64,000 bases of DNA from Paenisporosarcina sp. HGH0030. GTDB taxonomy: Bacteria; Bacillota; Bacilli; Bacillales_A; Planococcaceae. A program made the position numbers and the translations under genes. The DNA lies in NCBI RefSeq assembly GCF_000411295.1, contig NZ_KE150421.1:1494835-1558834 (forward strand). The letters are read 5' to 3'. This document shows positions 7,818-18,174 of this stretch, piece by piece. A model generated the notes under the pieces. That model searched no databases. It had not been told where the DNA came from and worked only from the letters and a program-made list of their open reading frames with translations. Each line of letters begins with the position of its first letter. The first letter of the stretch is position 1.

Positions 7818-8975
7818 TTATTTAATTTTTCCATACGTCGCTCTTTTCCAGAGCATTTCAATCGGTCCTTGCTTAAACTTGGATAACCAGATTTCTGCGA
7901 ATATTATTTGGACGATAAAGATTCCGACAGCTAGCCAAGTTCCTGTCAATACATCCACTTTGCCATACAAGCCAAACCCATAAGAATAAAAGATGGTGGT
8001 GGCAATGACTGATTGTGTTAAATATGTCGTCATGGACATTCTTCCAACTTTAGCAACAGGCGAGAAGAGCTTACGGAAGACAGTTAATTGACATAACAGT
8101 GCAATCAGTCCTGCATAGCCAATAGCGACCAAGGGACCTCCAAATATATCTTGCACATACATTGTGAAAAAGTCCGCTTCTTTTGTGAAAGGCAAGAACT
8201 TGATGAAATAGCCCACTGCCAATGTTAGTACCGTCAATCCAATCCAAAAAATCTTCTTCTCTGATGTGCGTTCAATCAATTTCGCTTTAGCCGCCGCAGC
8301 ACCAAGCAGCATATAAGGGAAAATCGTTATACCTATTAATAATAAGGTCCCCGACTCAATATTGGCATAGCTCCAATCGGCTGCCCGCTGAATGAAAATA
8401 TCAGTCCAGCTTCCAGAACCAAATGCCAGGATAGAAGATTCAATCTCCTGTACACCGGCATAAAATTCTTGGCCAGTTTGCGCTGCGTAATAAAGTAAAA
8501 ACGAGAAACCTAAGTTCGGTATGAGATAAAGAGGTAACGCAATTCCAAGTAACCAGCCACTTGAAAGTCGCAACAACAAAATGATAATAAACCCACTCAG
8601 TGCATATGTGATCAATATGTCACCTGACCAAATAAGGAAAGCATGTAGAATTCCGATGATCAATAATACGCTTAACCTGCGTATTGCAAGTGGTAGGAAA
8701 GATCCTCCTCGTTGCTTTGATTTAAGGAATTGCATCATCAATCCATAGCCAAATAGCATGGAAAATAAAGGATATACACTTCCTTGTAACACTATATCTA
8801 TCCATTGAAACGTTTCTTTATCACTCAGATCTGTATACCAAGTGTACGGATTTATGTAGTAATAGGGAGTATGAAACGCCAGCATATTGACGATAAAAAT
8901 CCCTAGGAGTGAGAAGCCGCGCATCATATCGATTGCAACGACCCGTTCCTGTAATTCTGTAGGTCTTAAATTCAC
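7818..8975 (-). CDS. DUF418 family membrane protein (YeiB-like)
   Basis: About 385 residues with roughly nine to ten hydrophobic helices. The opening RVVAIDMMRGFSLLGIFIVNM, the loop VLQGSVYPLFSMLFGYGLMMQ, and the C-terminal block VGRMSMTTYLTQSVIATTIFY are typical of DUF418 proteins, inner-membrane proteins of unknown function distantly like acyltransferases. A TTG at 8981 lies directly against the GGAGG, so the GTG at 8975 with 7-nt spacing is preferred. That start is 2 nt beyond the addA stop codon, which implies translational coupling to addBA, although the functions have no obvious link. Confidence 0.85.
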   Translation of the reverse strand: MNLRPTELQERVVAIDMMRGFSLLGIFIVNMLAFHTPYYYINPYTWYTDLSDKETFQWIDIVLQGSVYPLFSMLFGYGLMMQFLKSKQRGGSFLPLAIRRLSVLLIIGILHAFLIWSGDILITYALSGFIIILLLRLSSGWLLGIALPLYLIPNLGFSFLLYYAAQTGQEFYAGVQEIESSILAFGSGSWTDIFIQRAADWSYANIESGTLLLIGITIFPYMLLGAAAAKAKLIERTSEKKIFWIGLTVLTLAVGYFIKFLPFTKEADFFTMYVQDIFGGPLVAIGYAGLIALLCQLTVFRKLFSPVAKVGRMSMTTYLTQSVIATTIFYSYGFGLYGKVDVLTGTWLAVGIFIVQIIFAEIWLSKFKQGPIEMLWKRATYGKIK

Positions 8976-8977
8976 CT

Positions 8978-11900
8978 TCAATCCTCCAATACAATGATTT
9001 GATTCGAGTCAAACAAATACAATATTTTTTCCTTGATGGTGATGGAAAGAATATTTTCTATAGCTTTTTGATAGAGCGACAGCTGTAAACCATAGCGATG
9101 CTGCATTTCCCGCAAAATCGAAGTCTCGTTATGGAAAACACCTTTAATTCGATCGGTTTTATAGTCGAGTAATACCCACTGTCCATCTTCTTCTTGGAAT
9201 AAGCAATCTGCGATACCCTGCAAAATTTGAATGTCCCCATCCTCGTCTTTCATACCATACGTAAAAGGTACTTCACGCAGGACTTCGGAAGCATGACGCA
9301 ATCTGTCCACAAGCGGTGATTGCAGGAAGTTTTCAATGGCATTCACTTTTATGGCTTTTGCTTCATTTGTAGTCAACAACTGACGATCTGCATGCAGTTG
9401 AATAAAGGATTCAATCATTTCCCTGCCAGGATGTAAATTGAAATCGAGGTGCTGCATGGCCGTATGCATCGCTGTACCAATTTCTGCACTAGTTAGTTTG
9501 TGCTCCCCTTGTTGTAGAAAAGCAGGCCGTTTATGAACACTGGTAATGGCTTGCTGAACTTCTTTCGTCCTGAAAAATTCGGGTTCTTCTTCTTTTCGCA
9601 GTTGATCAATTCGTTTCAGTTCACTTACCGATTGCTTGGAACGTTTGACGGTTGAACGCTCGTGAATATAGACTGTATTGAATCGACGTTCCACTTCACT
9701 CATTATTTCCGGGGAAATTCCTTTTTGCTTCGTGGCATCAGACGGCTCTGAAGTAGTATCGATTGCAATGACCTGTCGTAATTCTTCTACATGAATCGTT
9801 TCAAACGACCATTTCGATGGATGTGGCAATGCATCTGAATCCACCTGTCCTTGCCACAACGCGAAGTCATGATGTCTAGCGACGGCAGGACCAATCCAAT
9901 CCAGGAACCCCTTCGCACGTGAACGTACATATTCCGGTAACATATCGCCACTGGAAGCGGAAATATCCTGCCACTTGTCAATCGATTTTTGTGCATCCTT
10001 AACAGTCGCGACGAGCATTAACTTTTCCTTTGCTCGTGTCATCGCTACGTATAAAACCCGCATTTCTTCCGACTTCAGCTCCAGCTGCTTCTTTTCTTTC
10101 ATGGCCAAAAATGGCAGTGATGTAAAGGAAATTCGTTTATCCGGATCCACTGCTTTTACAGCCAAACCGAACGTCTGATCAAATAAATACAGTTCATTGA
10201 AATCCATTTGATTGAAGTCACGGCCAAGACCGGCAATGAACACATAAGGAAATTCAAGTCCCTTGGAAGAATGGATTGTCATTAAACGGACGACGTTTTC
10301 TTTTTCACTCATTGCACGTGCTGTTCCCAAGTCGTCTCCACGCTTTTTCATTCGGTCGATAAATCGCAAAAAGCGGAAAAGTCCACGGAAGGACGATTTT
10401 TCATAAGACAGTGCACGGTCATGCAACGCACGCAAGTTCGCTTGTCTTTGTTTTCCTCCTGGCATGGCGCCGACCATTTCGTAATAGTGGGTATCCATAT
10501 AAATTCGCCAGATTAAATCTGCCAATGATCCCCGTCGTGCCAAATCACGCCATTCTTCATAATGAAGGAAGAATCGCTGCAGCTTTTCAGCTGTTTCGGA
10601 AGCGATGCCACTGCCACCCATTCGGACGAAGTTTTTAAGTGCTTCATAAAATGGTTCTTTAGGAGCGGATAGACGGATATGGGAAAGCTCTGCTTCCGTT
10701 AACCCGACAAATGGTGCCCTTAGCACCGAAGCCAGGGGAATATCCTGATATGGATTATCGACAATACGCAGGGTATTCAACATAATCATCACTTCAAGCG
10801 CATCAAAATAACCTTTTGAAAGGTTAGCATATAACGGAATGCCCGCCTGCTTGAATTCTTCCGTTAGATCAGCTGACCAAGTCATAGATCTCGTCAGGAT
10901 CACTATATCCCGGTATTCAAGTGGACGTTCTTTTTTTGTCCACGCATCGACGACCATCGTTTTCTGATCCATTAATGAGCGAATTTTTCGGATGATATAG
11001 CGAGCTTCCCACTGGGATTTTTTCAACTCGTCAATTTCTAAGATTTCTTCATTGATTTCTTCGTCTTCACTCGCACCTTCATCGACATCTTCCGTTTGCT
11101 GAGACAGAATCGTAAGCTCTACTGAAGATGGCTGATCCGGATACGGAGCTCCTGCTTTTAAGGCTGCCGCTTCATCGTACTGAATTTCCCCAACTCGTTT
11201 CCCCATGATTTGAGAAAATATAAAATTGGTTGCATCCAAAACTTCCGCGCGACTTCGGAAGTTGGCATTTAAATCGATTTTCACACCTGTATTTTGCGGT
11301 TCTGTCGTAAACTTCAAGTACTTCTCCAGGAACAACATCGGTTCAGCCAAGCGGAAACGATAAATCGATTGTTTGACGTCACCTACCATGAACATATTGC
11401 CATTTGCTTCCGTACCGGTTTTGACAATCTGTAAAATGGTTTCTTGCAAACGGTTTGTATCCTGATATTCATCCACCAGAACTTCTTTGTACTGCATCAT
11501 GATGTCCTGGGCCGTGCTTGAAGGAACAAGTTGGCCATCTTCTTCTTCCGTCAATATTTGCAAGGCAAAATGCTCCAAATCCGAGAAATCGACTAACCCT
11601 CGCTCACTTTTTGCCAAACGATATTGGTCACCATAAGTTAATGTCAGTTCCACCAATGTTACTAGCAGAGGGTGCATCATTCTCATTTCCTGCAATAATC
11701 TTGCTGGTGTTCGTGTGAAATAGGCTTCTTTCACACCATTGACGCGTTTCTTCAATTGATCACGTTTATCTTTCGCTTTTTGAACGAGTTCGTCGTCGAA
11801 CGTATCTTTCGGGATACGGGCAGCCGTCGCAAATTTCAACGTTTGGAAGAAGTCAAAAGTCGACTGCCACGATTGTGTGGAAATACGACGAATCGCTTCA

Positions 11901-12700
11901 GCAATTACGAGTTGATCTTGTTCCACTGTGGTCCCGTAAGGAGCTGGACCTGCCGGAAGCAACGCATATTGACGAATCTCTTCCGTCATCGCATACGCTT
12001 CTTCCATAGCATGCTGGATGGTCAGTTTAAGCGCTCCGATAAAGGGCAGATCATCGATTACCATATCGTCAGGCACATTATAGCTTTGTGGGATTGACTG
12101 TAACCATTTCTTCGGTTCCGGATGTACACTTGCTGTGTCATATAATTTATCAATCAACGTTTCAATCATTTGATCGTCCCGGTCTGTCGTGAAACTGTCA
12201 ACAAGTCTGTACAGCGCTTCAGGATTTTCCGCTTTATGCGCCGACTCCAATATCGCAGCCAATACATCATCACGAATTAGAGCTGCTTCCGCTTCGTTTG
12301 CCAGTCTGAATCCCGGATCCAAATCGAGGATGTAAGCGTACTGCTTAACAATGGATAAACAAAAAGAGTGAAGTGTCGAGATTTGCGCTTTATTCAATAG
12401 ACTCAATTGTCTTCTTAAATGACTGGAATTCGGATTTTTCACAAGCGCTTTTTCCAGCGCTTCCGCCATCCGGTGTCGCATTTCGGCCGCCGATGCATTG
12501 GTAAATGTCACAACGAGAAGCTCATCCACATCAATCGGATTATCTTCACGAATCATCTTTTGGATTAGACGTTCAATCAGGACAGCCGTTTTTCCTGAGC
12601 CAGCTGCTGCTGAAACGAGTATGTCACGTCCTTCTGCAAAAATGGCGCGCCACTGAGCGTCAGTCCATGTAACATCTTGTGGTTTAATTGGTATCAGCAT
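8978..12700 (-). CDS. addA: ATP-dependent helicase/nuclease subunit AddA
   Basis: A 1240-residue UvrD-type helicase fused to a RecB-type nuclease, full length for AddA. Walker A is AAAGSGKT (31-38), Walker B/motif II reads VDEYQDTNRLQ, motif III GDVKQSIYRFR, motif V/VI MTIHSSKGLEFPYVF and VLYVAMTRAKEKL. The C-terminal nuclease carries VLLDYKTDRI (about 1177-1185). With AddB it resects double-strand breaks and loads RecA after Chi recognition. It overlaps addB by 17 nt; GAGGAGG lies 9 nt before the ATG inside addB. Confidence 0.97.
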   Translation of the reverse strand: MLIPIKPQDVTWTDAQWRAIFAEGRDILVSAAAGSGKTAVLIERLIQKMIREDNPIDVDELLVVTFTNASAAEMRHRMAEALEKALVKNPNSSHLRRQLSLLNKAQISTLHSFCLSIVKQYAYILDLDPGFRLANEAEAALIRDDVLAAILESAHKAENPEALYRLVDSFTTDRDDQMIETLIDKLYDTASVHPEPKKWLQSIPQSYNVPDDMVIDDLPFIGALKLTIQHAMEEAYAMTEEIRQYALLPAGPAPYGTTVEQDQLVIAEAIRRISTQSWQSTFDFFQTLKFATAARIPKDTFDDELVQKAKDKRDQLKKRVNGVKEAYFTRTPARLLQEMRMMHPLLVTLVELTLTYGDQYRLAKSERGLVDFSDLEHFALQILTEEEDGQLVPSSTAQDIMMQYKEVLVDEYQDTNRLQETILQIVKTGTEANGNMFMVGDVKQSIYRFRLAEPMLFLEKYLKFTTEPQNTGVKIDLNANFRSRAEVLDATNFIFSQIMGKRVGEIQYDEAAALKAGAPYPDQPSSVELTILSQQTEDVDEGASEDEEINEEILEIDELKKSQWEARYIIRKIRSLMDQKTMVVDAWTKKERPLEYRDIVILTRSMTWSADLTEEFKQAGIPLYANLSKGYFDALEVMIMLNTLRIVDNPYQDIPLASVLRAPFVGLTEAELSHIRLSAPKEPFYEALKNFVRMGGSGIASETAEKLQRFFLHYEEWRDLARRGSLADLIWRIYMDTHYYEMVGAMPGGKQRQANLRALHDRALSYEKSSFRGLFRFLRFIDRMKKRGDDLGTARAMSEKENVVRLMTIHSSKGLEFPYVFIAGLGRDFNQMDFNELYLFDQTFGLAVKAVDPDKRISFTSLPFLAMKEKKQLELKSEEMRVLYVAMTRAKEKLMLVATVKDAQKSIDKWQDISASSGDMLPEYVRSRAKGFLDWIGPAVARHHDFALWQGQVDSDALPHPSKWSFETIHVEELRQVIAIDTTSEPSDATKQKGISPEIMSEVERRFNTVYIHERSTVKRSKQSVSELKRIDQLRKEEEPEFFRTKEVQQAITSVHKRPAFLQQGEHKLTSAEIGTAMHTAMQHLDFNLHPGREMIESFIQLHADRQLLTTNEAKAIKVNAIENFLQSPLVDRLRHASEVLREVPFTYGMKDEDGDIQILQGIADCLFQEEDGQWVLLDYKTDRIKGVFHNETSILREMQHRYGLQLSLYQKAIENILSITIKEKILYLFDSNQIIVLED

Positions 12701-15700
12701 CAGGTGAGACCTCCTCTTTAATTCGTTGCGTGACTTCTTCTGGTGTACCTACCGACAGTTTACGATAGTGCTGGTCAGGATCTGTAGGATCAAACTGGCA
12801 TACACTACGGAAATTACAATAGTCGCATGCTGTTTTATCCTTCATCCTGTAGGGCAGAACCCGTGTATCGCCAGCGAGCATCCCATCTCCGGCTTGCTGA
12901 TGCTTTTTACGTACAAATGTCCGCAAATTCGCCATGTCCTGTGTGGACACAACTTTCGAAAAAGATTTGGATATTGAGCCGTCTTTATTGATGCGGGCTG
13001 GTATTACTTTTGAAGTGCCTGCTATTTCCGTATCCATTTCACTTAAGACGTTGGCATCGTCTATCAATAAACCGCGCATTTTATACTTCTTAAATACTTC
13101 TTCCGCAAGGTCCATGTCAGAAAGCTCTTTAGCCAATTTCAACATTGGATTATGAACATGCATATATAAAACACCTGCCGGACTGGCATCTTCACCTAAC
13201 CAAATTGCCGAGTTACTGACAGCCACATCCAAATACGTAAGCATCTGCAGGGAAATTCCATAATACACATCATTTAAATCGAGTCCTTTAGCGGACGATT
13301 TGTAATCAACGATTCGCACAAATGGCTGGCCATCCACAACAGCTGCGTCCACGCGGTCTATACGACCACGCATTTTCATGGCGTGACCATTTTTCAATGG
13401 GATTTCCAATGTGGGCAATTCTTCTCCAGGACCAAAACCAGTTTCTATCGCGATTGGAACAAAAGTCGAGACACTAGCATGATCACGTAAAGTCGTCATG
13501 GTGCGTTGCAAAATCTGGACGAGTTTACGTTGAATATAGGTATATCTTTTTGTGCTGAGTAAAATTTGATGGACAAAAAATGGCGAAATTTCTTCTACTG
13601 CTTGTCTCGCCAATTCCCAAGCCTGAGAAGTTGAAAGCTGTGCCCAAGTTAACCCCAATCGCTTCGTTTCGTCAGAAATCCATTTCAAAGCGGCATGGAA
13701 TAAATCTCCGATGGCCGGGGCTTCTAGTAAATATTCTGCGCGTTCTTCCAAGCGCAAACCATACGTTGCGAAATGTGCAAAAGGACAACTGTAATATTTC
13801 TCGACACGTGACACACTGGATATGAACGTATCCCCATACAATGCATTGGTCGTTTCACGGTCCAGACGCTCTGCGATTATTGGATTCGTCAGTGGTCGAA
13901 TAATCCGTTCGAAAACGCTATGCCAAAATGGATCATTTTCATAATAGGAAGCAACCGCCTGCCATTCTTCCTCCAGATTTCCTTCAACAGCCGCTTGTTT
14001 TAATTTAGTGGCAAGGTATGGCAAAGTTGCCCGAGGATGTTGGATATAGTAATCTGTACTGTCTTTCAAAACAGCCGGATCAATGACAGCCAGTTCCACT
14101 TCGATTTTCGGCAACAATTGCTGCAATCGTTTGATGAATGTCGAAGGAAGCAGTGCTTTCCCTTCTTCATCCGCAACAGCGTATGACACAAACAGTTTTT
14201 CGGAAGCTGTTGTCACCGCTCGGTACGCCATATAGGATTCGTCCATCAGACGCATTTTTGACGTCGGAGCCAGCTCAAAGCCAATTTGCATAAACCATTC
14301 CCGCTCGGTATCCGAAAGCAACCCTTCCTGTTCGAGTCGTTTTGGAAATACCCCGTCATTGACGCCAATGACAAATGCTGCCCGAATATCGGACAATCGG
14401 GATAAATCAACCGTTGCTACGGTCACTTGATCGAGTGACGGTGGAATGCGGGAGAACTCCAACGTGTCAAAACCTTCTTCCAATAGTAGCAAGCTTTCTT
14501 TAGGAGTCAGTTTTTCATCACCAAACATCAACACAAATTGATCCAGTACATCTACCCACTGTGACCAGGCCTGGTCATGCTCGGTAGCTAGCAAAAGACG
14601 CCCCTGTTCATTTTCCTCATCTTTTAACCCTTGCAGCTTATCGTAAATCTGTAACTCTTCGATTAATTCAAATAGTGCCTGTGCGACGTCTCTTCCTGTC
14701 CCGCATGCCTCTATTTTCCGTCTAAACTCCTGAAGAGGGGTCAAAACGATGTTTCTCACTGCAGTTATGTCAGCTTGGATAGCACGTTCTTCATCTGTTT
14801 GAACTTTTGAATGAAATTCAAGTCCACGGTATTTTTTCACGAGCCAGCGTCGTTCATCCGACCAGCGTTCGCCATAAATCCCTTGTGAAATCACGAAATT
14901 CTCTAAACGATCTGCGCGTTCACGCCATACTCTTTTATTTGCTTGTAGCGGGAAGAACAAATCCGTTTTGATGGCCCTGAACATTGGCTCATATTGAAAA
15001 TCATTTAAAACTGCTTCAAAAACAGAACGACTGAATTCGACCAATGGATGATGAAGCATGGCCTTTTTCCGATTGATGAATACAGGAATATCGTATTGAG
15101 CAAATGTGGTTTCAATCAATTCATCGTACACTTCGGGTTGGCGATATAAAATCGCAACATCACGATAGCGAAGCTGTTCGTCACGAACAAGACTTCGGAT
15201 ATGTCTTGCAACTGCGTGAATTTCTGCCCTTCTACTGTCCGCTTCAACCACAAGTACATGATTATGATCGTCAATGGATGGTACGGGATAACTATGTAAG
15301 TTCGCTTCAATATGTTTAATCTCATTTGTCATAAAACGCTTGTTTTCGTTTAAATGGATTGAAGGTTCAATTGCTACGGATTCAGTACGTGCCACTTCCT
15401 TTAAACGTTCTGCAGTCTTAGCAGCACTGTGGAATAATGACTGCTCATCCATCAAATCAAGGCTTTCATCATCCAAAGGCAGTGCAATGGTGACGCGTTT
15501 CGCATGTTTAATCAGTTCTCCGATAATTTCGTATTCCCGGGTTGTCATCGTCACAAAACCATCAATATAAACGTCCGCCTCAGCAATTAATTCCGATTGA
15601 ACAATTTGCTTGGACAGCAAAGCATAGTAACCTTCGCTGTCAATATAAGCAGTTCCAAGCCGTTCCTCCAAAGCACGCAACAAAACCGACAAGTCATGTG

Positions 15701-16184
15701 ACTTATCTTGTAAAGTACGCGGGGCATTCAGTTGTTTAAGAGATTCCTCAAGAGAAATTAAAGTTGTACCGTCAAGGCAGTATCGGGTGAACTCCTTTAA
15801 CAGCATTTCCATCTGGTTAGTAAATCCTCGTTTATTGGCAGCTTGCTTAAAAAGAGAGAACTCTTCCTTGTGTTCTTCAAGCAATCGGCGGATTAACATG
15901 CGGTAGCCGAATCCACTGATTTCCTGACGGCTTATCCCTCCTGTTTCCTGTAATACACGCCAAGCCAGTCGTTTGAATGTAGTGACTTGTGTACGGATGA
16001 TTCCTTTTGAATGATCCATTGCTGAAAGTGCAAATTCAGTGGAAAAGGACATTTGGTCAGGTACCACAAAAAATATAGGCGCACCCAGTGGATTACTCAT
16101 GGCATTTTCAGTTACTTCATGCCGCATGAATTCAGATTTCCCTACACCAGCTCGTCCGGTAATTAATCGTAATGACACATCCAT
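12684..16184 (-). CDS. addB: ATP-dependent helicase/deoxyribonuclease subunit AddB
   Basis: This 1166-residue subunit has a Walker-A-like GRAGVGKS near residue 10-17, an inactivated helicase body that in AddAB recognises Chi, and a C-terminal nuclease domain with VRIVDYKSSAKG. The four iron-sulfur cysteines of AddB are present: one in KYYSCPFAH and three in CDYCNFRSVC (1120, 1123, 1129). The first ATG is only a few bases from GGGGG, and the GTG two codons later (16178) has better spacing and yields a family-like MSLRLITGRAG start. First gene of the addBA unit. Confidence 0.97.
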   Translation of the reverse strand: MDVSLRLITGRAGVGKSEFMRHEVTENAMSNPLGAPIFFVVPDQMSFSTEFALSAMDHSKGIIRTQVTTFKRLAWRVLQETGGISRQEISGFGYRMLIRRLLEEHKEEFSLFKQAANKRGFTNQMEMLLKEFTRYCLDGTTLISLEESLKQLNAPRTLQDKSHDLSVLLRALEERLGTAYIDSEGYYALLSKQIVQSELIAEADVYIDGFVTMTTREYEIIGELIKHAKRVTIALPLDDESLDLMDEQSLFHSAAKTAERLKEVARTESVAIEPSIHLNENKRFMTNEIKHIEANLHSYPVPSIDDHNHVLVVEADSRRAEIHAVARHIRSLVRDEQLRYRDVAILYRQPEVYDELIETTFAQYDIPVFINRKKAMLHHPLVEFSRSVFEAVLNDFQYEPMFRAIKTDLFFPLQANKRVWRERADRLENFVISQGIYGERWSDERRWLVKKYRGLEFHSKVQTDEERAIQADITAVRNIVLTPLQEFRRKIEACGTGRDVAQALFELIEELQIYDKLQGLKDEENEQGRLLLATEHDQAWSQWVDVLDQFVLMFGDEKLTPKESLLLLEEGFDTLEFSRIPPSLDQVTVATVDLSRLSDIRAAFVIGVNDGVFPKRLEQEGLLSDTEREWFMQIGFELAPTSKMRLMDESYMAYRAVTTASEKLFVSYAVADEEGKALLPSTFIKRLQQLLPKIEVELAVIDPAVLKDSTDYYIQHPRATLPYLATKLKQAAVEGNLEEEWQAVASYYENDPFWHSVFERIIRPLTNPIIAERLDRETTNALYGDTFISSVSRVEKYYSCPFAHFATYGLRLEERAEYLLEAPAIGDLFHAALKWISDETKRLGLTWAQLSTSQAWELARQAVEEISPFFVHQILLSTKRYTYIQRKLVQILQRTMTTLRDHASVSTFVPIAIETGFGPGEELPTLEIPLKNGHAMKMRGRIDRVDAAVVDGQPFVRIVDYKSSAKGLDLNDVYYGISLQMLTYLDVAVSNSAIWLGEDASPAGVLYMHVHNPMLKLAKELSDMDLAEEVFKKYKMRGLLIDDANVLSEMDTEIAGTSKVIPARINKDGSISKSFSKVVSTQDMANLRTFVRKKHQQAGDGMLAGDTRVLPYRMKDKTACDYCNFRSVCQFDPTDPDQHYRKLSVGTPEEVTQRIKEEVSPDADTN

Positions 16185-16217
16185 GCCCCCCTATTAAATC
16201 ATGTATAAAAAACAAAC

Positions 16218-16288
16218 AAAATCCCGAATATTTTCCTTCCCTCTATTGTACCTAACTACTGCAAGAGGGGGAAATTATTCGGGATTTT
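16218..16288 (-). terminator. Terminator overlapping lepB stop
   Basis: AAAATCCCGAATA (16218-16230) pairs with TATTCGGGATTTT (16276-16288) and inner AGAGGG/CCCTCT segments extend the stem. The stem includes the last codons and stop of lepB. Read on the complement it is followed by a T-rich run (TTTGTTTGTTTTTT). It separates lepB from addBA. Confidence 0.75.
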
Positions 16289-16847
16289 CACCTGAGAAAT
16301 TCATCGTTGCTGATTCAAGTGGCCAGTACCTTGCGACTACTTTTCCAACGATATCTTCTTTGTTGACGAATTGAAAATAACGACTGTCCAAACTTTGTCT
16401 GCGATTATCACCAAGAACAAAATACGAATCAGGGGGAATACGTACTGCCCCAGTGATTCCTTCAAGCGTAAAGTTCTCTGTTAATCGGTCGTCGGGGTTT
16501 TGATAGGCATCATATGACTGCAAATACGGTTCTTCCACTCTTTGGTTGTTGATAAAGAGCTTATCGTTCTTGTACGTGAGGACATCTCCTGGTATTCCAA
16601 TGACTCGTTTTACAAAATCTTCATTGTCAGCGGAATGAAAAACCAAAACATCCAGTCGATCAATATCACCAACGGAATACGAAATTTTACTCACTAGTAC
16701 TTTATCCAAATTGTGGAGTGTAGGCTCCATCGAATGGCCAGAGACGGCATAATTCGTGATAAGAAATGAACGAATGATGACAATGATCATTACTCCGATG
16801 ACAATCGCTTTTAACCATTCCCATGCCTCTTTTTTCATTGAAGTCAA
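16275..16847 (-). CDS. lepB: Signal peptidase I
   Basis: A 190-residue type I signal peptidase with a single N-terminal transmembrane anchor (about 13-33). The catalytic serine lies in SGHSMEPTL (Ser39), the general-base lysine in FVKRVIGIPGD (Lys80), and the box E motif GDNRRQSLDSR follows. It cleaves signal peptides of secreted proteins, of which this window encodes several. The TTG at 16847 overlaps the stop of the upstream TVP38 gene; an ATG three codons in is the alternative. It may be one of several paralogues, which are common in Bacillales. Confidence 0.93.
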   Translation of the reverse strand: MTSMKKEAWEWLKAIVIGVMIIVIIRSFLITNYAVSGHSMEPTLHNLDKVLVSKISYSVGDIDRLDVLVFHSADNEDFVKRVIGIPGDVLTYKNDKLFINNQRVEEPYLQSYDAYQNPDDRLTENFTLEGITGAVRIPPDSYFVLGDNRRQSLDSRYFQFVNKEDIVGKVVARYWPLESATMNFSGENPE

Positions 16848-17497
16848 ACCGTTGGCCCCTTCCCTTCCTGTCGTTCTTTTTGAACCAATAAAAAGTTAGC
16901 TTCCACCCGTGCATTCAATCGACGTTCAATTTGTTTTCCGATGAACCAAAGCAAAATGATTACGCCAATGACTATAGCAGTCCGTATCGGCTGTGTAATT
17001 AGGGCTTTGATATCATAACCGATGAAGCTGATTGTCAAAATCATCACAAATTTCCCAGCCAACAATGTCCATAAATAAGAATTCTTTTTCATGTTAGACA
17101 ATCCTGCTACCAAATTGACTAATGCTGACGGGGTAAAAGGAAAACATAACAGCAAAAATAATGGAGCGAAACCATGGGTCTCAACCCAATGGATTAATTT
17201 TTGAACACGTTCGTGTTTAGTCATGAAACGAAGAAAGCGCGCCCGTCCATATTTTCGAACCAGTATGAAAACTAAATATGAACCCACAACTGTCCCCGCC
17301 CACGATAATAAAAACCCTATCCATAAACCATATGCGCTAGCATTTGCAAAAACGAATACAAATAGAGGTAAAAACGGTAAAAATGCTTCTAAAAATGGTA
17401 ACAGGAAGCCAATGAGAGGTCCCAGTGAACGATAGTCCCTTGTTAGTTCCAATAAATTTTCAGTTGTTAACCAATCGAACATGTTCCTCATCCTCAA
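16844..17497 (-). CDS. TVP38/TMEM64 (DedA-like) family membrane protein
   Basis: About 212-217 residues with five to six hydrophobic helices. The motifs FLEAFLPFLPLFVFVFANASAYG, FLLSWAGTVVGSYLVF and PFTPSALVNLVAGLSNMK are the conserved SNARE-associated/VTT domain shared with DedA proteins, several of which act as lipid scramblases or undecaprenyl-phosphate transporters. It precedes and overlaps lepB by 4 nt, so the two are translationally coupled. The exact start is uncertain among TTG 17497, ATG 17491 and ATG 17482, all near GAGG sequences. Confidence 0.85.
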   Translation of the reverse strand: MRMRNMFDWLTTENLLELTRDYRSLGPLIGFLLPFLEAFLPFLPLFVFVFANASAYGLWIGFLLSWAGTVVGSYLVFILVRKYGRARFLRFMTKHERVQKLIHWVETHGFAPLFLLLCFPFTPSALVNLVAGLSNMKKNSYLWTLLAGKFVMILTISFIGYDIKALITQPIRTAIVIGVIILLWFIGKQIERRLNARVEANFLLVQKERQEGKGPTV

Positions 17498-17540
17498 AAA
17501 AATTATAGTTATCCTTCAGTTTCCCCGTCGACTGCCAACA

Positions 17541-18098
17541 TCAAACATACTGATAATGGATGATTAAATGAATGACCGTCGTTTCTTCGCTATTATTCAC
17601 ATACCGATGTGTCTGATTTCCGGAAAAAACAAGTGTGTCTCCTTTTAGTAAATCAACTTGTTCACTTTCAAGGATGACTTTCAGTTGTCCATCTACTATT
17701 GTAAGCGATTCCTCGACACCTTTCAGGTGAGGGGCACTTTCATAAGAACATAAAGGATCCATTTCAATCCGATAAAACTCCCAGCCCCGTTTTGGATCAT
17801 ACGGAATAATGGAAAATACACGGTAACGGCCTTCGTCTTCTGTTAAAAAAGGAATATCTGTAGGTGATATTTTTTTTGCATTCAGCCTCGGTGGTTGCAA
17901 TAAAGATGAGAAGCTGATTTTAAGTCCGTCTGCAATTTTCCAAATGGTAGAAACCGTAGGATTGGATTCACCTTTTTCCATTTGCGCCAATTGTGCTTTA
18001 CTTACATCCGTCAGTTTGGCTATATCATCTAAACTCATCCCGCGTTGTTGTCGTATCATTTTTAATTGTAGGCCTAAATTACGTCTCATCTGTTCCAT
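17541..18098 (-). CDS. XRE-family regulator with C-terminal cupin domain
   Basis: A 185-residue protein: helix-turn-helix at about residues 8-65 (LKMIRQQRGMSLDDIAKLTDVSKAQLAQMEKGESNPTV split by a loop) and a cupin sensor at about 105-183 (KGVEESLTIVDGQLKVIL, GDTLVFSGNQTHRYVN). Such regulators bind a small ligand in the cupin and control a neighbouring transport gene. It is divergent from azlCD with only 76 nt between start codons, so it very probably regulates that pair. Residues 60-105 form a linker rich in proline. Confidence 0.9.
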   Translation of the reverse strand: MEQMRRNLGLQLKMIRQQRGMSLDDIAKLTDVSKAQLAQMEKGESNPTVSTIWKIADGLKISFSSLLQPPRLNAKKISPTDIPFLTEDEGRYRVFSIIPYDPKRGWEFYRIEMDPLCSYESAPHLKGVEESLTIVDGQLKVILESEQVDLLKGDTLVFSGNQTHRYVNNSEETTVIHLIIHYQYV

Positions 18099-18112
18099 CT
18101 CTTCACCTCTTA

Positions 18113-18141
18113 TTGTTTACTTTACCATACAGATGTATAAT
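18113..18141 (+). promoter_or_regulatory. Sigma-A promoter for azlCD
   Basis: TTGTTT (18113-18118) and TATAAT (18136-18141) are 17 nt apart, 34 nt upstream of the azlC start. It lies in the 76-nt gap shared with the divergent regulator, the expected place for control. Confidence 0.75.
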
Positions 18142-18174
18142 ATATTAAACTTTGAAGCGGGAGGAATTCGACCA

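Noticed and set aside
17944-18174. 77-residue N-terminal extension of azlC
   Set aside because: It is antisense to the XRE regulator gene and spans the promoter; GGGAGGA marks the ATG at 18175.
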